A stretch of DNA of 64,000 nucleotides, taken from NCBI RefSeq assembly GCF_003634635.1, contig NZ_RBJB01000003.1:496001-560000 (forward strand), in the 5' to 3' direction. This DNA is from Marinobacter nauticus (lineage in GTDB: Bacteria; Pseudomonadota; Gammaproteobacteria; Pseudomonadales; Oleiphilaceae). Each line of letters starts with the position of its first letter. Position 1 is the first letter of the stretch. This document shows, piece after piece, positions 9,554-17,699 of this stretch. The notes under the pieces are model-generated. The model searched no databases, was not told the DNA's origin, and saw nothing but the letters and a program-made list of their open reading frames with translations. Both the position numbers and the translations under genes were made by a program.

Positions 9554-9664
9554 ACCAAGCCCCTTTCAGGAGTTGTTATTATTGATGACCTCGGCCGATT
9601 GTAGCGCCGAAACAGGCACTGTGAGCGCTATATATGGATTATATTCGTAAGTTTTTGTACAGCG

Positions 9665-10102
9665 TCACGCGATCTGAAGCAGACGCAGCAGCTGTGGCCG
9701 ATGATGGTCCTGAATCACGTCTGCCAGTGTGTATTTATCCAGCACATCCAGGAACGCCTTGAGCGCCTCGCCGAACATGGACTTCAGTCCGCACACTGGT
9801 GTGATCTTGCAGGCATTTTTGGAGGAGAAGCATTCCACGATACTGAGATCCTGCTCGGTCTCGCGCACCAGGATTCCGATATTGATATCCTGAGGTGCCA
9901 TATGCAGCCTCATTCCGCCCTTCTTGCCACGGATGGTCTCGATGTAGCCTTTCTTGTTCAGTTGGTGAACCACCTTCATCAGGTGATTCTTGGAGATGTC
10001 GTAGCTGTCGGCAATTTCCTGAATGGTCGCCAGACGATCACCCTCTGCAGCCAGATAGATCAGCACTCTGAGTGAATAATCGGTGTAACGGGTGATGTGC
10101 AT
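9665..10102 (-). CDS. nsrR: Nitric-oxide-sensing Rrf2 family repressor NsrR
   Basis: The 145-residue Rrf2 protein has an N-terminal winged helix and cysteines at 91, 98 and 104 (CFSSKNACKITPVC), the spacing of the NsrR iron-sulfur ligands. NO destroys the cluster and relieves repression. A strong operator (10945-10967) lies in front of the divergent ytfE-norB pair, NO-detoxifying genes typical of its regulon. The start at 10102 has GGAG seven bases upstream. It is third in a tight minus-strand run after a small membrane protein and a YbaN protein, with gaps of 23-26 bp. Confidence 0.92.
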   Translation of the reverse strand: MHITRYTDYSLRVLIYLAAEGDRLATIQEIADSYDISKNHLMKVVHQLNKKGYIETIRGKKGGMRLHMAPQDINIGILVRETEQDLSIVECFSSKNACKITPVCGLKSMFGEALKAFLDVLDKYTLADVIQDHHRPQLLRLLQIA

Positions 10103-10128
10103 TCATAACTCCAAAATGACAAAAATCA

Positions 10129-10521
10129 TCAATAGGATGGCCGGCTCAACATGTACCCGGCTACCCCCAACAAAAACAGCCCCGAGATAGCCAATACCAC
10201 AACCGGCGACCCGAGCCAGACCAGCATGCTCCAACTCAACCCCATCATGGCAAACGCCATCAACTTGGCCTTGCGCGGAATGGCTCGCCGGGCGCGCCAT
10301 TCTTCAATCGCCGGACCGAAAGTCGGGTGGTCTTCCAGCCACCGGGCAAATGCCGGGGAGCTCTTGCTGGCGAAAAAGGCCGCGAGGATAACAAAGGGGG
10401 TGGTTGGCAAAAGCGGCAAAACCACGCCTGCTGCTGCCAGTCCCACACTCATATACGCAAGAATCCGGAAACCGGTTTTGCCAGGTTGTGCGCCCATGGC
10501 GTGGGCCTCTTGACCGTTCAT
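10129..10521 (-). CDS. YbaN/DUF454 family small membrane protein
   Basis: The 130-residue protein begins with a soluble stretch, then has hydrophobic segments around GVVLPLLPTTPFVILAAFF and a C-terminal hairpin. LPTTPF followed by SKSSPAFARWL is characteristic of DUF454 (E. coli YbaN). The function is unknown. It sits between a 74-residue membrane protein and nsrR in what appears to be one operon, so it may be NO-responsive. An ATG at 10497 is an alternative start. Confidence 0.85.
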   Translation of the reverse strand: MNGQEAHAMGAQPGKTGFRILAYMSVGLAAAGVVLPLLPTTPFVILAAFFASKSSPAFARWLEDHPTFGPAIEEWRARRAIPRKAKLMAFAMMGLSWSMLVWLGSPVVVLAISGLFLLGVAGYMLSRPSY

Positions 10522-10544
10522 AACTGCATCTATTCTACCGTGAT

Positions 10545-10769
10545 TCAGTGTACAGGTCTCCCCAGTTTACTGAGGAATGTCAGCCTGGCGACGTAAGCAA
10601 TCTTTACCCCTACCGCAAAGAACAAGGTTCCCATATGGGCCGCAATCTGCGCAGGTAACGCCAGGGCTTCCGCCAATGGGTAGGCCAGTACCACCGTGAT
10701 TAACAACCCCATAAACGACACCAACACCCCGGCGTTGGATATGACCAGCCATTTCTCAAAATGTTCCAT
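10545..10769 (-). CDS. Small membrane protein in the nsrR operon, function unknown
   Basis: The 74-residue protein has two clear hydrophobic segments (AGVLVSFMGLLITVVLAY and a second around MGTLFFAVGVKIAYVA). I do not recognise the family with confidence. It starts at ATG 10769 opposite ytfE and ends 23 bp before the YbaN gene, so it is probably the first gene of the nsrR transcript. A possible weak NsrR-like site lies 13-35 bp upstream. Confidence 0.65.
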   Translation of the reverse strand: MEHFEKWLVISNAGVLVSFMGLLITVVLAYPLAEALALPAQIAAHMGTLFFAVGVKIAYVARLTFLSKLGRPVH

Positions 10770-10781
10770 AGCAACCCCATT

Positions 10782-10804
10782 AACATAGATACTTTATACA
10801 TTTT
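10782..10804 (-). promoter_or_regulatory. Possible weak NsrR-like site upstream of the nsrR operon
   Basis: Read on the minus strand, this 23 bp AT-rich stretch matches roughly 14 positions of an NsrR site of the AAGATGCATTT-type dyad. It overlaps TATAAAGTAT, which could be a -10 region for the 10769 gene. It is much weaker than the site before ytfE and may be chance. Confidence 0.25.
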
Positions 10805-10907
10805 TGATACTAGAGGCCGAGCGATCGAAAATCAACCAGCAACCACTGACTTTCTAAAAGCTTTGCCATCAAAGATTCCGGGAGACTACGCACTCCAGAT
10901 TTTTTAA

Positions 10908-10967
10908 TTGACATACCAGATGAATCAATAAAGAATCACTCATTAAGATTCATCTTAAATAAATCTT
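10908..10967 (+). promoter_or_regulatory. ytfE-norB promoter region with NsrR operator (10945-10967)
   Basis: The 23 bp element at 10945-10967 starts AAGATTCATCTT and ends AAATCTT, a dyad close to the NsrR consensus of two AAGATGCATTT-like halves. It lies 19 bp before the ytfE start codon and just upstream of the AGGAAGGAG ribosome site. A TTGACA hexamer at 10908-10913 is a candidate -35; the matching -10 is not clear. Binding of NsrR here would block ytfE-norB until NO appears. Confidence 0.8.
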
Positions 10968-10986
10968 TTAGGAAGGAGATGAGACC

Positions 10987-11670
10987 ATGAATCTGACAGA
11001 ACAGCCAATCGGCCAGCTGGCGCGGGATATTCCGGGCGCCTCTGCGGTACTGCATTGCCATAAGCTGGACTTCTGCTGCGGAGGTAACACCTCTCTGGCA
11101 GACGCCGCTATCGCAAAGGGGCTGGACCCCGACGCTCTTGCCAGCCAACTGGATTCACTGAGAATCAGAATGGAAAAGAACATACCCGCTGAGAAAATCG
11201 GCAACGAGGATCTGATTGAACATATCCTCACCCGCTATCACGATGTTCACCGCGATCAACTGCCTGAGTTGATTCGTCTGGCGCAGAGAGTTGAGCGGGT
11301 TCACAGCCAGCATCCACGTTGCCCCAGCGGCCTGAGTGCCCACCTGGAGAACATGCAGGCCGAACTTGAAGCACACATGCAAAAGGAAGAACAGATCCTG
11401 TTTCCGATGATAGCGCGCGGAATCACCGGCATGGCCGCAGGGCCGGTATCGGTCATGCGCAGCGAGCATGACGATCACGGCAACGCGCTCGCCAGAATTC
11501 ACGACCTCACCTTCAAACTGACCCTGCCCGAGGGCGCCTGCAATACATGGCGAGCCCTGTACTCCGGCCTGACCGAGCTGGAGAACGACCTGAAGCAACA
11601 CATTCACCTGGAGAACAACGTGTTGTTCCATCGCGTGGACGGCCAACTGGGAGGTGCCCGCCATGGCTGA
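10987..11670 (+). CDS. ytfE: Iron-sulfur cluster repair di-iron protein (YtfE/ScdA/DnrN)
   Basis: The 227-residue protein has an N-terminal DUF542 domain with the paired cysteines LDFCCGG and a C-terminal hemerythrin-like di-iron domain with spaced histidines and glutamates (HDVHRDQL, HMQKEEQILFP, SEHDDHG, HIHLENNVLF). It repairs iron-sulfur clusters damaged by NO, in the cytoplasm. AGGAAGGAG precedes the ATG. The norB start lies inside its last codons (8 bp overlap), so the two are translationally coupled. The NsrR operator upstream explains NO induction. Confidence 0.93.
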   Translation: MNLTEQPIGQLARDIPGASAVLHCHKLDFCCGGNTSLADAAIAKGLDPDALASQLDSLRIRMEKNIPAEKIGNEDLIEHILTRYHDVHRDQLPELIRLAQRVERVHSQHPRCPSGLSAHLENMQAELEAHMQKEEQILFPMIARGITGMAAGPVSVMRSEHDDHGNALARIHDLTFKLTLPEGACNTWRALYSGLTELENDLKQHIHLENNVLFHRVDGQLGGARHG

Positions 11671-13948
11671 GTACCGGAAACTCTGGTGGGTTCTGATTGG
11701 CATCCTGGCAGTCACGTTTACCCTGCTCGGCTACTTTGGCCGGGAGGTCTACCGTGAAGCCCCGCCCATCCCAGATCAGGTGGTCTCCGCCAGCGGAAAA
11801 CCCCTGATGACCGAGGACAGCATCCTCGACGGTCAGACGGCCTGGCAATCCATGGGCGGCATGCAGGTTGGCTCTATCTGGGGACACGGCGCCTATCAGG
11901 CTCCGGACTGGACTGCTGACTGGCTTCACCGGGAATTGGAGGCCTGGCTGCAAATCGCAGCGCAGGAGGAATTCGGCGCCGACTGGCACAGCCTCAATGG
12001 CCAACAACAGAATGCACTTCAGTATGATCTGAAAACCGAATACCGCACTAACAGCTATGACGATGCGACCGGCACCCTTCGGATTTCGGAACGCAGAGCC
12101 CGTGCCATTGCCGAGACCGCGGACTATTACAGCCGGCTGTTCAGCGATGCACCCGAGCTGCAGGCTACCCGTTCAAATTACGCCATGAAAGAGAACACCC
12201 TGCCCAGTGCGGAGCGACGGCAGCGGATGACCGAGTTCTTCTTCTGGACCGCCTGGGCTGCAGCCACCGAACGCCCGGGAAGCGATGTCACCTATACCAA
12301 CAACTGGCCGCACGAACCCCTGATTGATAACAAGCCCAGTGGCGAAAACATCGTCTGGTCGGTGATCAGTGTCATTCTGCTCATTGCCGGTGTCGGTGGA
12401 TTGATCTGGGCGTGGGCTTTCCTGCGCAAGCATGAAGAGGAGGAGCCGGCGGCACCATTGAAGGACCCAATCAGCGCTGTCGCACTCACCCCCTCACAAA
12501 AGGCTTTGGGAAAATACCTGTTACTGGTGGTCGGTTTGTTCACTTTCCAGGTCATGCTTGGCGGCTTCACTGCGCACTATACGGTGGAAGGCCAGGGTTT
12601 CTACGGTATCAATACATCAGAATGGCTGCCGTATTCTCTGGTCAGAACCTGGCATATCCAGGCCGCTCTGTTCTGGATTGCCACCGGCTTCCTGGCTGCC
12701 GGGTTGTTCCTGGCCCCTATCATCAACGGTGGCAAAGATCCAAAGTTCCAGAAACTGGGGGTCGATGTGCTGTTCTGGGCCCTTGTGGTGGTAGTTGCCG
12801 GTTCGTTCATCGGTAATTTCCTGGCGATTGCCCAGATTATGCCGCCAAACCTGAGTTTCTGGCTGGGCCACCAGGGCTATGAATTTGTTGACCTGGGCCG
12901 CCTGTGGCAGATCGGCAAATTCCTGGGCATTGTGTTCTGGCTGGTGTTAATGCTGAGAGGCATTGTTCCGGCGCTTCGCCAACCGGGAGACAAGAACCTG
13001 CTGGCCCTGCTGACCGCGTCGGTGGTGGCCATTGGCCTGTTCTACGGCGCAGGCTTCTTCTATGGAGAGCGAACCCACATTTCCGTCATGGAATACTGGC
13101 GCTGGTGGATTGTGCACCTGTGGGTGGAGGGCTTCTTTGAGGTCTTTGCCACTGCCGCGCTGGCCTTCATCTTCTGCAGCATGGGGCTGGTGTCTCGCAC
13201 CGTGGCCACCTCCGCCAGTCTGGCCTCGGCGAGCCTGTTCATGCTCGGCGGTGTTCCCGGCACCTTCCATCACCTTTACTTCTCCGGCACCACCACGCCG
13301 GTTATGGCGGTGGGCGCCACCTTCAGTGCCCTGGAAGTGGTGCCGCTGGTTGTACTCGGTTACGAGGCCTGGGAAAACTGGCGGCTAAAAACCCGCGCTC
13401 CGTGGATGGAGAACATCCGCTGGCCGCTCATGTTCTTTGTCGCCGTGGCCTTCTGGAACATGCTGGGCGCCGGGGTGCTTGGCTTCATGATCAACCCGCC
13501 AATTGCGCTGTACTATATCCAGGGATTGAATACCACACCCACTCACGCCCATGCCGCACTGTTTGGTGTTTATGGCTTCCTGGCCCTGGGATTCTCGCTG
13601 CTGATACTGCGCTACATCCGTCCGCGCATCGTGTTTGACCAGCGGTTGATGAAGATCGGTTTCTGGTGGCTGAACATCGGCCTGGTCCTCATGCTGTTCA
13701 CCAGCCTGCTGCCGGTCGGAATTATCCAGTTCCTTGCCAGCGCCAGTGAAGGACTCTGGTACGCCCGAAGTGAAGCCTTCCTGCAAAGCGACATACTGCA
13801 GACCCTGCGATGGATTCGCACCATTGGCGATGTGGTGTTTATTGTGGGAGCACTTGCGGTCACCTGGCAGGTGGTAAAAGGGATATTCTTCCCGGACCTG
13901 GTACCGCTGGAGAGCGCTTCAGAAACCGCCGTTACTGAACGCGCGTAG
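11663..13948 (+). CDS. norB: Quinol-dependent nitric oxide reductase, single-subunit (qNor)
   Basis: The 761-residue protein has an N-terminal helix and periplasmic region of about 200 residues fused to a heme-copper-oxidase-like core of about 13 helices. That fusion replaces NorC and marks the quinol-using qNor (NorZ) type. Core motifs include HLWVEGFFEVFATA, FHHLYFSGTTTPVMAVG and HAHAALFGVYG, which hold heme and FeB ligands. It reduces two NO to N2O at the inner membrane with quinol electrons. The ATG at 11663 overlaps the ytfE stop and has GGGAGG upstream; the GTG at 11654 is less likely. A terminator follows. Confidence 0.93.
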   Translation: MAEYRKLWWVLIGILAVTFTLLGYFGREVYREAPPIPDQVVSASGKPLMTEDSILDGQTAWQSMGGMQVGSIWGHGAYQAPDWTADWLHRELEAWLQIAAQEEFGADWHSLNGQQQNALQYDLKTEYRTNSYDDATGTLRISERRARAIAETADYYSRLFSDAPELQATRSNYAMKENTLPSAERRQRMTEFFFWTAWAAATERPGSDVTYTNNWPHEPLIDNKPSGENIVWSVISVILLIAGVGGLIWAWAFLRKHEEEEPAAPLKDPISAVALTPSQKALGKYLLLVVGLFTFQVMLGGFTAHYTVEGQGFYGINTSEWLPYSLVRTWHIQAALFWIATGFLAAGLFLAPIINGGKDPKFQKLGVDVLFWALVVVVAGSFIGNFLAIAQIMPPNLSFWLGHQGYEFVDLGRLWQIGKFLGIVFWLVLMLRGIVPALRQPGDKNLLALLTASVVAIGLFYGAGFFYGERTHISVMEYWRWWIVHLWVEGFFEVFATAALAFIFCSMGLVSRTVATSASLASASLFMLGGVPGTFHHLYFSGTTTPVMAVGATFSALEVVPLVVLGYEAWENWRLKTRAPWMENIRWPLMFFVAVAFWNMLGAGVLGFMINPPIALYYIQGLNTTPTHAHAALFGVYGFLALGFSLLILRYIRPRIVFDQRLMKIGFWWLNIGLVLMLFTSLLPVGIIQFLASASEGLWYARSEAFLQSDILQTLRWIRTIGDVVFIVGALAVTWQVVKGIFFPDLVPLESASETAVTERA

Positions 13949-13966
13949 TCGGTTTCCAGCTGTGAC

Positions 13967-13997
13967 AACGGGGCCCTGTGTGGCCCCGTTTTTCTTT
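13967..13997 (+). terminator. Rho-independent terminator after norB
   Basis: A perfect 9 bp stem AACGGGGCC / GGCCCCGTT with a 6-base loop (13976-13981) is followed by TTTCTTT. It lies 19 bp past the norB stop and closes the ytfE-norB unit. Confidence 0.88.
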
Positions 13998-14099
13998 CGG
14001 CAGGGGGATTACCCCCCGAGAGGTATCGGATTGAGTTGGGTTATCTGTGATACTTTGGCTATCCTTTAACCATATGATTCAAGACAGGGTAACCTGCCT

Positions 14100-15092
14100 A
14101 TGCCGCATGCCAAGCTGACCGATCGATTTGGCCGCACCGTCAATTACGTACGCCTGTCGGTAACTGACCGCTGCGATTTCCGTTGCGTGTATTGCATGGC
14201 GGAAGACATGACCTTTCTGCCACGCCAACAGGTATTAACTCTTGAAGAGATCGCCCGGCTGGCACGGAACTTTGTTGCTCTGGGGACGGAGAAGATCCGG
14301 CTGACCGGCGGAGAGCCTCTGGTGCGCCGCGATATCCTCGAGCTGGTACGCGAAGTCGGCACTTATGGCCTCCGTGACTTCGCCATGACCACCAACGGCA
14401 GTCAGTTGCCCACCATGGCGGAATCATTGCGCAAGGCCGGTTTGCAGCGTCTCAATATCAGTCTGGATTCTCTGGACGCTGACAAATTCCGCGCCATTAC
14501 CCGCACCGGTAATCTCAGCCAGGTTCTGGATGGCATTGATGCTGCCCGGGACGCCGGTTTCCGTGGTATCAAGTTGAATACGGTGGTGATGAAAGGCCGC
14601 AACGACGAGGAGATTCCGGAGCTGATTGAGTTTGCCCGTCAAAAGCAGGTGGACATCAGCTTTATCGAGGAGATGCCGCTCGGGGAGATTTCAGAGCATG
14701 ACCGTGGTTTGGCGCTGTGCACCAGTGAGGAGGTGCGCAACACTATCCGCAGGCACCATGAGCTGATTCCGGCAACTGAGGATTCCGGTGGCCCCGCGCG
14801 TTATTTCCGGATGCCGGACAGCGAGGTTCGTGTCGGGTTCATTTCGCCGCATTCCCACAATTTCTGTTCGACCTGCAATCGGGTTCGGGTGACGGTGGAG
14901 GGGCGTCTGCTGCTGTGCCTGGGCAATGAGCATTCAGTGGATCTTCGCCGGGTGTTGCGGGGGCATCCGGTGACGGATGACAAGCTGCAGGAGGCGATCA
15001 TCAGGGCCATGGACCTGAAGCCGGAGCGGCATCATTTTTCCAGCAATGGGGATGTGCAGATTCTTCGGTTTATGAATATGACTGGCGGCTGA
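14100..15092 (+). CDS. moaA: GTP 3',8-cyclase MoaA
   Basis: The 330-residue radical SAM enzyme carries CDFRCVYC (CxxxCxxC cluster) near the N-terminus, [11 protein letters not shown], and the second cluster ligands [18 protein letters not shown] near the C-terminus. It ends in Gly-Gly, as MoaA proteins do. It performs the first step of molybdenum cofactor synthesis, which the molybdenum-dependent NarG in this window needs. It stands alone between norB and nosL; no other moa, mob or moe gene is present. I see no Moco riboswitch and no clear FNR box upstream. Confidence 0.95.
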   Translation: MPHAKLTDRFGRTVNYVRLSVTDRCDFRCVYCMAEDMTFLPRQQVLTLEEIARLARNFVALGTEKIRLTGGEPLVRRDILELVREVGTYGLRDFAMTTNGSQLPTMAESLRKAGLQRLNISLDSLDADKFRAITRTGNLSQVLDGIDAARDAGFRGIKLNTVVMKGRNDEEIPELIEFARQKQVDISFIEEMPLGEISEHDRGLALCTSEEVRNTIRRHHELIPATEDSGGPARYFRMPDSEVRVGFISPHSHNFCSTCNRVRVTVEGRLLLCLGNEHSVDLRRVLRGHPVTDDKLQEAIIRAMDLKPERHHFSSNGDVQILRFMNMTGG

Positions 15093-15120
15093 CCTGGCCT
15101 GCCAGCTTTGGAGTTGGAGC

Positions 15121-15226
15121 GGGTGAGGGTAGGTTTTCCAAAAAACGCTCCTTACGGCACTTCCCTGTGTCGCTTCTGCTCCGCCATCCCTGGCTCCGCA
15201 AATTTTTGGAAAACCTACCCTCACCC
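15121..15226. repeat. 24-bp perfect inverted repeat with 58-bp spacer
   Basis: The arms at 15121-15144 and 15203-15226 are exact reverse complements and begin GGGTGAGGGTAGGTTTTCC. The spacer has repeated GCTCC/CGGC-like runs and no start codon with a ribosome site. It lies between the convergent moaA and nosL genes, so it could act as a two-way terminator, but the arm length and the structured spacer look more like a small dispersed intergenic repeat. One copy is seen in this window. Confidence 0.75.
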
Positions 15227-15311
15227 ACTCTCTCAATCTTTGGAGATATAGTCTCTGAAGACCTGTAATTCGAGCATAAGACCTTGCGACCTTGTTTTTA
15301 GGGTAGCCACT

Positions 15312-15917
15312 TCAATGGCCCGCGCCATGGCTACTGTGATCATCAGCCATACCAGCTTCATCTGCATCGTGCATACCAGCCATATCATCCATCCCGCTCA
15401 TATCGTGCATCGTCATACCATTATTCAGATGCTCCAGCGTGACGTCGGCAAACGCCAGTACGTTGCCGCCGTGCTCGGCCGCGAAGTCTGTGGCGTCGGT
15501 TTTGTTGGCGAACGAGGCCAGGGTTGGGCCCATGGCACCGTTGAGGTTTGAGCCAACAACGTAGAAGGCGTCGCGGGCGTCGATCAGGTGGGTGTCATCC
15601 GGGCTGTCCCAGTGGGTTTCGGCCATGTTGTGGACGTAGAGGGTGTGGTCCCGGTTTTCGTTTTCCGGCTGCAGGAACCAGGCGAACATGTCTTTGGTGG
15701 AGCAGAATTTCCGGATGTTCTGCTCTCGCTCGGTGAAGGCCTGGCCTTTTGGGCCCGGGAAGTTGGTGATGACCATGCCGCAGACGTGGCACTCGTCGCC
15801 GGATTCAAAGTGCACCGGGTCGGGTTTTTCAACGATTTCGGGTTCACTGCCGGAGCAGCCCGCCAGAAGGGTGGCGGCGAAGGCGGCGATGAGCCATTTG
15901 GTTGCTGGGTTTGCCAT
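15312..15917 (-). CDS. nosL: Nitrous oxide reductase accessory lipoprotein NosL
   Basis: The 201-residue protein has a lipoprotein signal with lipobox LAGC (Cys 21) and the copper-binding motif CHVCGM at about residue 43. NosL supplies Cu(I) to NosZ in the periplasm. The final 35 or so residues are very rich in Met, His and Asp (MTMHDMSGMDDMAGMHD), an extra presumed metal-binding tail. The ATG at 15917 starts the signal peptide; an upstream extension to 15992 would overlap nosY. It is last in the nosRZDFYL run. Confidence 0.92.
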   Translation of the reverse strand: MANPATKWLIAAFAATLLAGCSGSEPEIVEKPDPVHFESGDECHVCGMVITNFPGPKGQAFTEREQNIRKFCSTKDMFAWFLQPENENRDHTLYVHNMAETHWDSPDDTHLIDARDAFYVVGSNLNGAMGPTLASFANKTDATDFAAEHGGNVLAFADVTLEHLNNGMTMHDMSGMDDMAGMHDADEAGMADDHSSHGAGH

Positions 15918-15939
15918 GTTTGTGTGTCTCCGGTCGGGA

Positions 15940-16770
15940 TCAGATTCGTCGGTTTTTGAACAGTAACAGTGCGCCGGCCAGGGGTATGGCACACCACAGG
16001 ATCAGGCCTAGCCAAAGGCCCGCAGCGCCGATAGGCAGGTCTGCACCCAGGCTGAGTACGCCACTGAGTTGACCGCTGTCGCCGAAGGCGACGATGTTGA
16101 GCAGGCGGTAGATGTCAGTGGGGTTTAGCATCAGCAGCCAGGGCAGCAGTTCGGGATTCAGTTTGCCTTCGCTGGCCACCAGGGTGCCCAGCAGCATGAG
16201 GTCGAAGATCAGTACAAAGAAGAACCAGATGGCCAGGGCCAGTCCGGCAGCGACCGGTTTCTCACTCACCCGTACGCTCACCAGGTAGGCCAGCGCGATA
16301 AAGCCCCAGCCCAGCAAAACGGTGGAGCCCACAAAACGCCCCATGGCCACCGCCAGGGCGGCGATGGCGACATCTTCCACCAACACGGCAATGGCAATAC
16401 CAGCCACACCGAAGCCGATGATGGTAGCCAGCGCCAGGGTCAGGCCGTGGCCGAGGAATTTGCCCAACAGTAACTGGCTTTTACTGAGGGGGTAGGTCAT
16501 CAGCAGTAACAGAGTGCCGCCCTCCTCTTCCCCCACGATGGCGTCGTAGGCCAACAACAGTGCAATCAGCGGGATCAGGAAGATCCCCAGGCTGGCCAGG
16601 CTGGCAATGGTCGCAGGTGTGGAGGCGTAGCCCACCTGCCCGGAGGCGGCGGCACCGAACCAGGCGATGCCCAGTGCCAGGGTGGCGAACACCAGGGAGA
16701 TGGCAACCAGCCAGCGATTGCGGAAGCTGTCGCTCAGTTCCTTACGGGCGATGGTCCAGATGGCGTTCAT
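15940..16770 (-). CDS. nosY: NosY, ABC transporter permease for NosZ maturation
   Basis: The 276-residue protein has about six membrane helices and the permease feature YDAIVGEEEGGTLLLLMTYPL, typical of NosY. It pairs with the NosF ATPase, whose gene overlaps its start by 4 bp (ATGA), and works with NosD and NosL to build the copper sites of N2O reductase. nosL starts 22 bp after its stop. Confidence 0.93.
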   Translation of the reverse strand: MNAIWTIARKELSDSFRNRWLVAISLVFATLALGIAWFGAAASGQVGYASTPATIASLASLGIFLIPLIALLLAYDAIVGEEEGGTLLLLMTYPLSKSQLLLGKFLGHGLTLALATIIGFGVAGIAIAVLVEDVAIAALAVAMGRFVGSTVLLGWGFIALAYLVSVRVSEKPVAAGLALAIWFFFVLIFDLMLLGTLVASEGKLNPELLPWLLMLNPTDIYRLLNIVAFGDSGQLSGVLSLGADLPIGAAGLWLGLILWCAIPLAGALLLFKNRRI

Positions 16771-17699
16771 TGGCTTCCTCCCCGGTGAGCCAGGCCACCC
16801 GAGCCGATAAAGTGCACGTAGATGTCTTCGAGGCTGGGCTGATGGATGCCCAGGTCTGCCACTTCGCCGGAGGCCATCAGGGTCTTGATCAGTTCCATTT
16901 TTTCCTGGGGTCTCACGTCTACCTGCAATCGTCCGTTTTCACTTTTCATCATCAATCCGGCACGCTGCTCGGCCTGGTCAATGGCTTTTTCCAACGCCGA
17001 CAGACTAGTGGCAGGCTGCAGGGTCAGGGTGACCGGCATGTTCGCCTGTCGCCGCAGCGATGGCAGGTCTCCAGATGCTTTCAGGGCGCCTTCGGTCAGA
17101 ATCGCGGCCCGATCAATGTACGGCTCAACACCTGGCAGTACATGGGAACAGAGCACAATGCCCGCTCCCTCATCCCTAAGCTGGCGCAACAGGCGGTATA
17201 GGTCCGCCGTGGCAACCGGGTCCAAGCCGACGGTGGGTTCATCCAGCATCAACAGCCTGGGCTTGCCGAGCAGGGCCTGAGCCAGGCCCAGACGCTGGCG
17301 CATGCCTTTGGAATAGGTTTTGGTGCGGGCGTCCATGGCGTCTCCCAGGCCAACTTGCTCCAACAGTTCGGGCACCTGCTTAAGCGGCGCGCCTTTGAGG
17401 CGGGCAAAGTGGCTGAGGATTTCACGGCCGGTCAACTGCGGGTAGAACATCACGTTCTCCGGCAGGTAGCCGATGTGCTGGGTTACCTGGGGATCGCCAG
17501 CCGCGCCTTCCAGCACGGAAACCTTGCCCTCGGTGGGCTGCATCAGGCCCAGGATAAGCTTGATCGAGGTGGTTTTACCCGCGCCGTTGTGGCCGAACAG
17601 GCCCAGAATTTCCCCCGGCTCCAGCCGAAGATCTACCCCGTGCAGCACCGTGGCCTTGTCGTAACGGTGACTGACGTTCTCCAGTCGAAAACAGTTCAT
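16767..17699 (-). CDS. nosF: NosF, ABC transporter ATP-binding protein
   Basis: The 310-residue ATPase has Walker A GHNGAGKTTS at about residue 36, signature YSKGMRQRLGLAQAL and Walker B LLMLDEPTVGLD, with a C-terminal extension usual in NosF. It energises the NosFY complex that, with NosD, delivers sulfur or copper-site components to NosZ. It overlaps nosD upstream and nosY downstream by 4 bp each, so the three are translationally coupled. Confidence 0.94.
   Translation of the reverse strand: MNCFRLENVSHRYDKATVLHGVDLRLEPGEILGLFGHNGAGKTTSIKLILGLMQPTEGKVSVLEGAAGDPQVTQHIGYLPENVMFYPQLTGREILSHFARLKGAPLKQVPELLEQVGLGDAMDARTKTYSKGMRQRLGLAQALLGKPRLLMLDEPTVGLDPVATADLYRLLRQLRDEGAGIVLCSHVLPGVEPYIDRAAILTEGALKASGDLPSLRRQANMPVTLTLQPATSLSALEKAIDQAEQRAGLMMKSENGRLQVDVRPQEKMELIKTLMASGEVADLGIHQPSLEDIYVHFIGSGGLAHRGGSQ

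Noticed and set aside
14030..14099. FNR box or molybdenum cofactor riboswitch before moaA
   Set aside because: Only an isolated TTGAG was found, with no paired half-site and no room or motif for the Moco aptamer.
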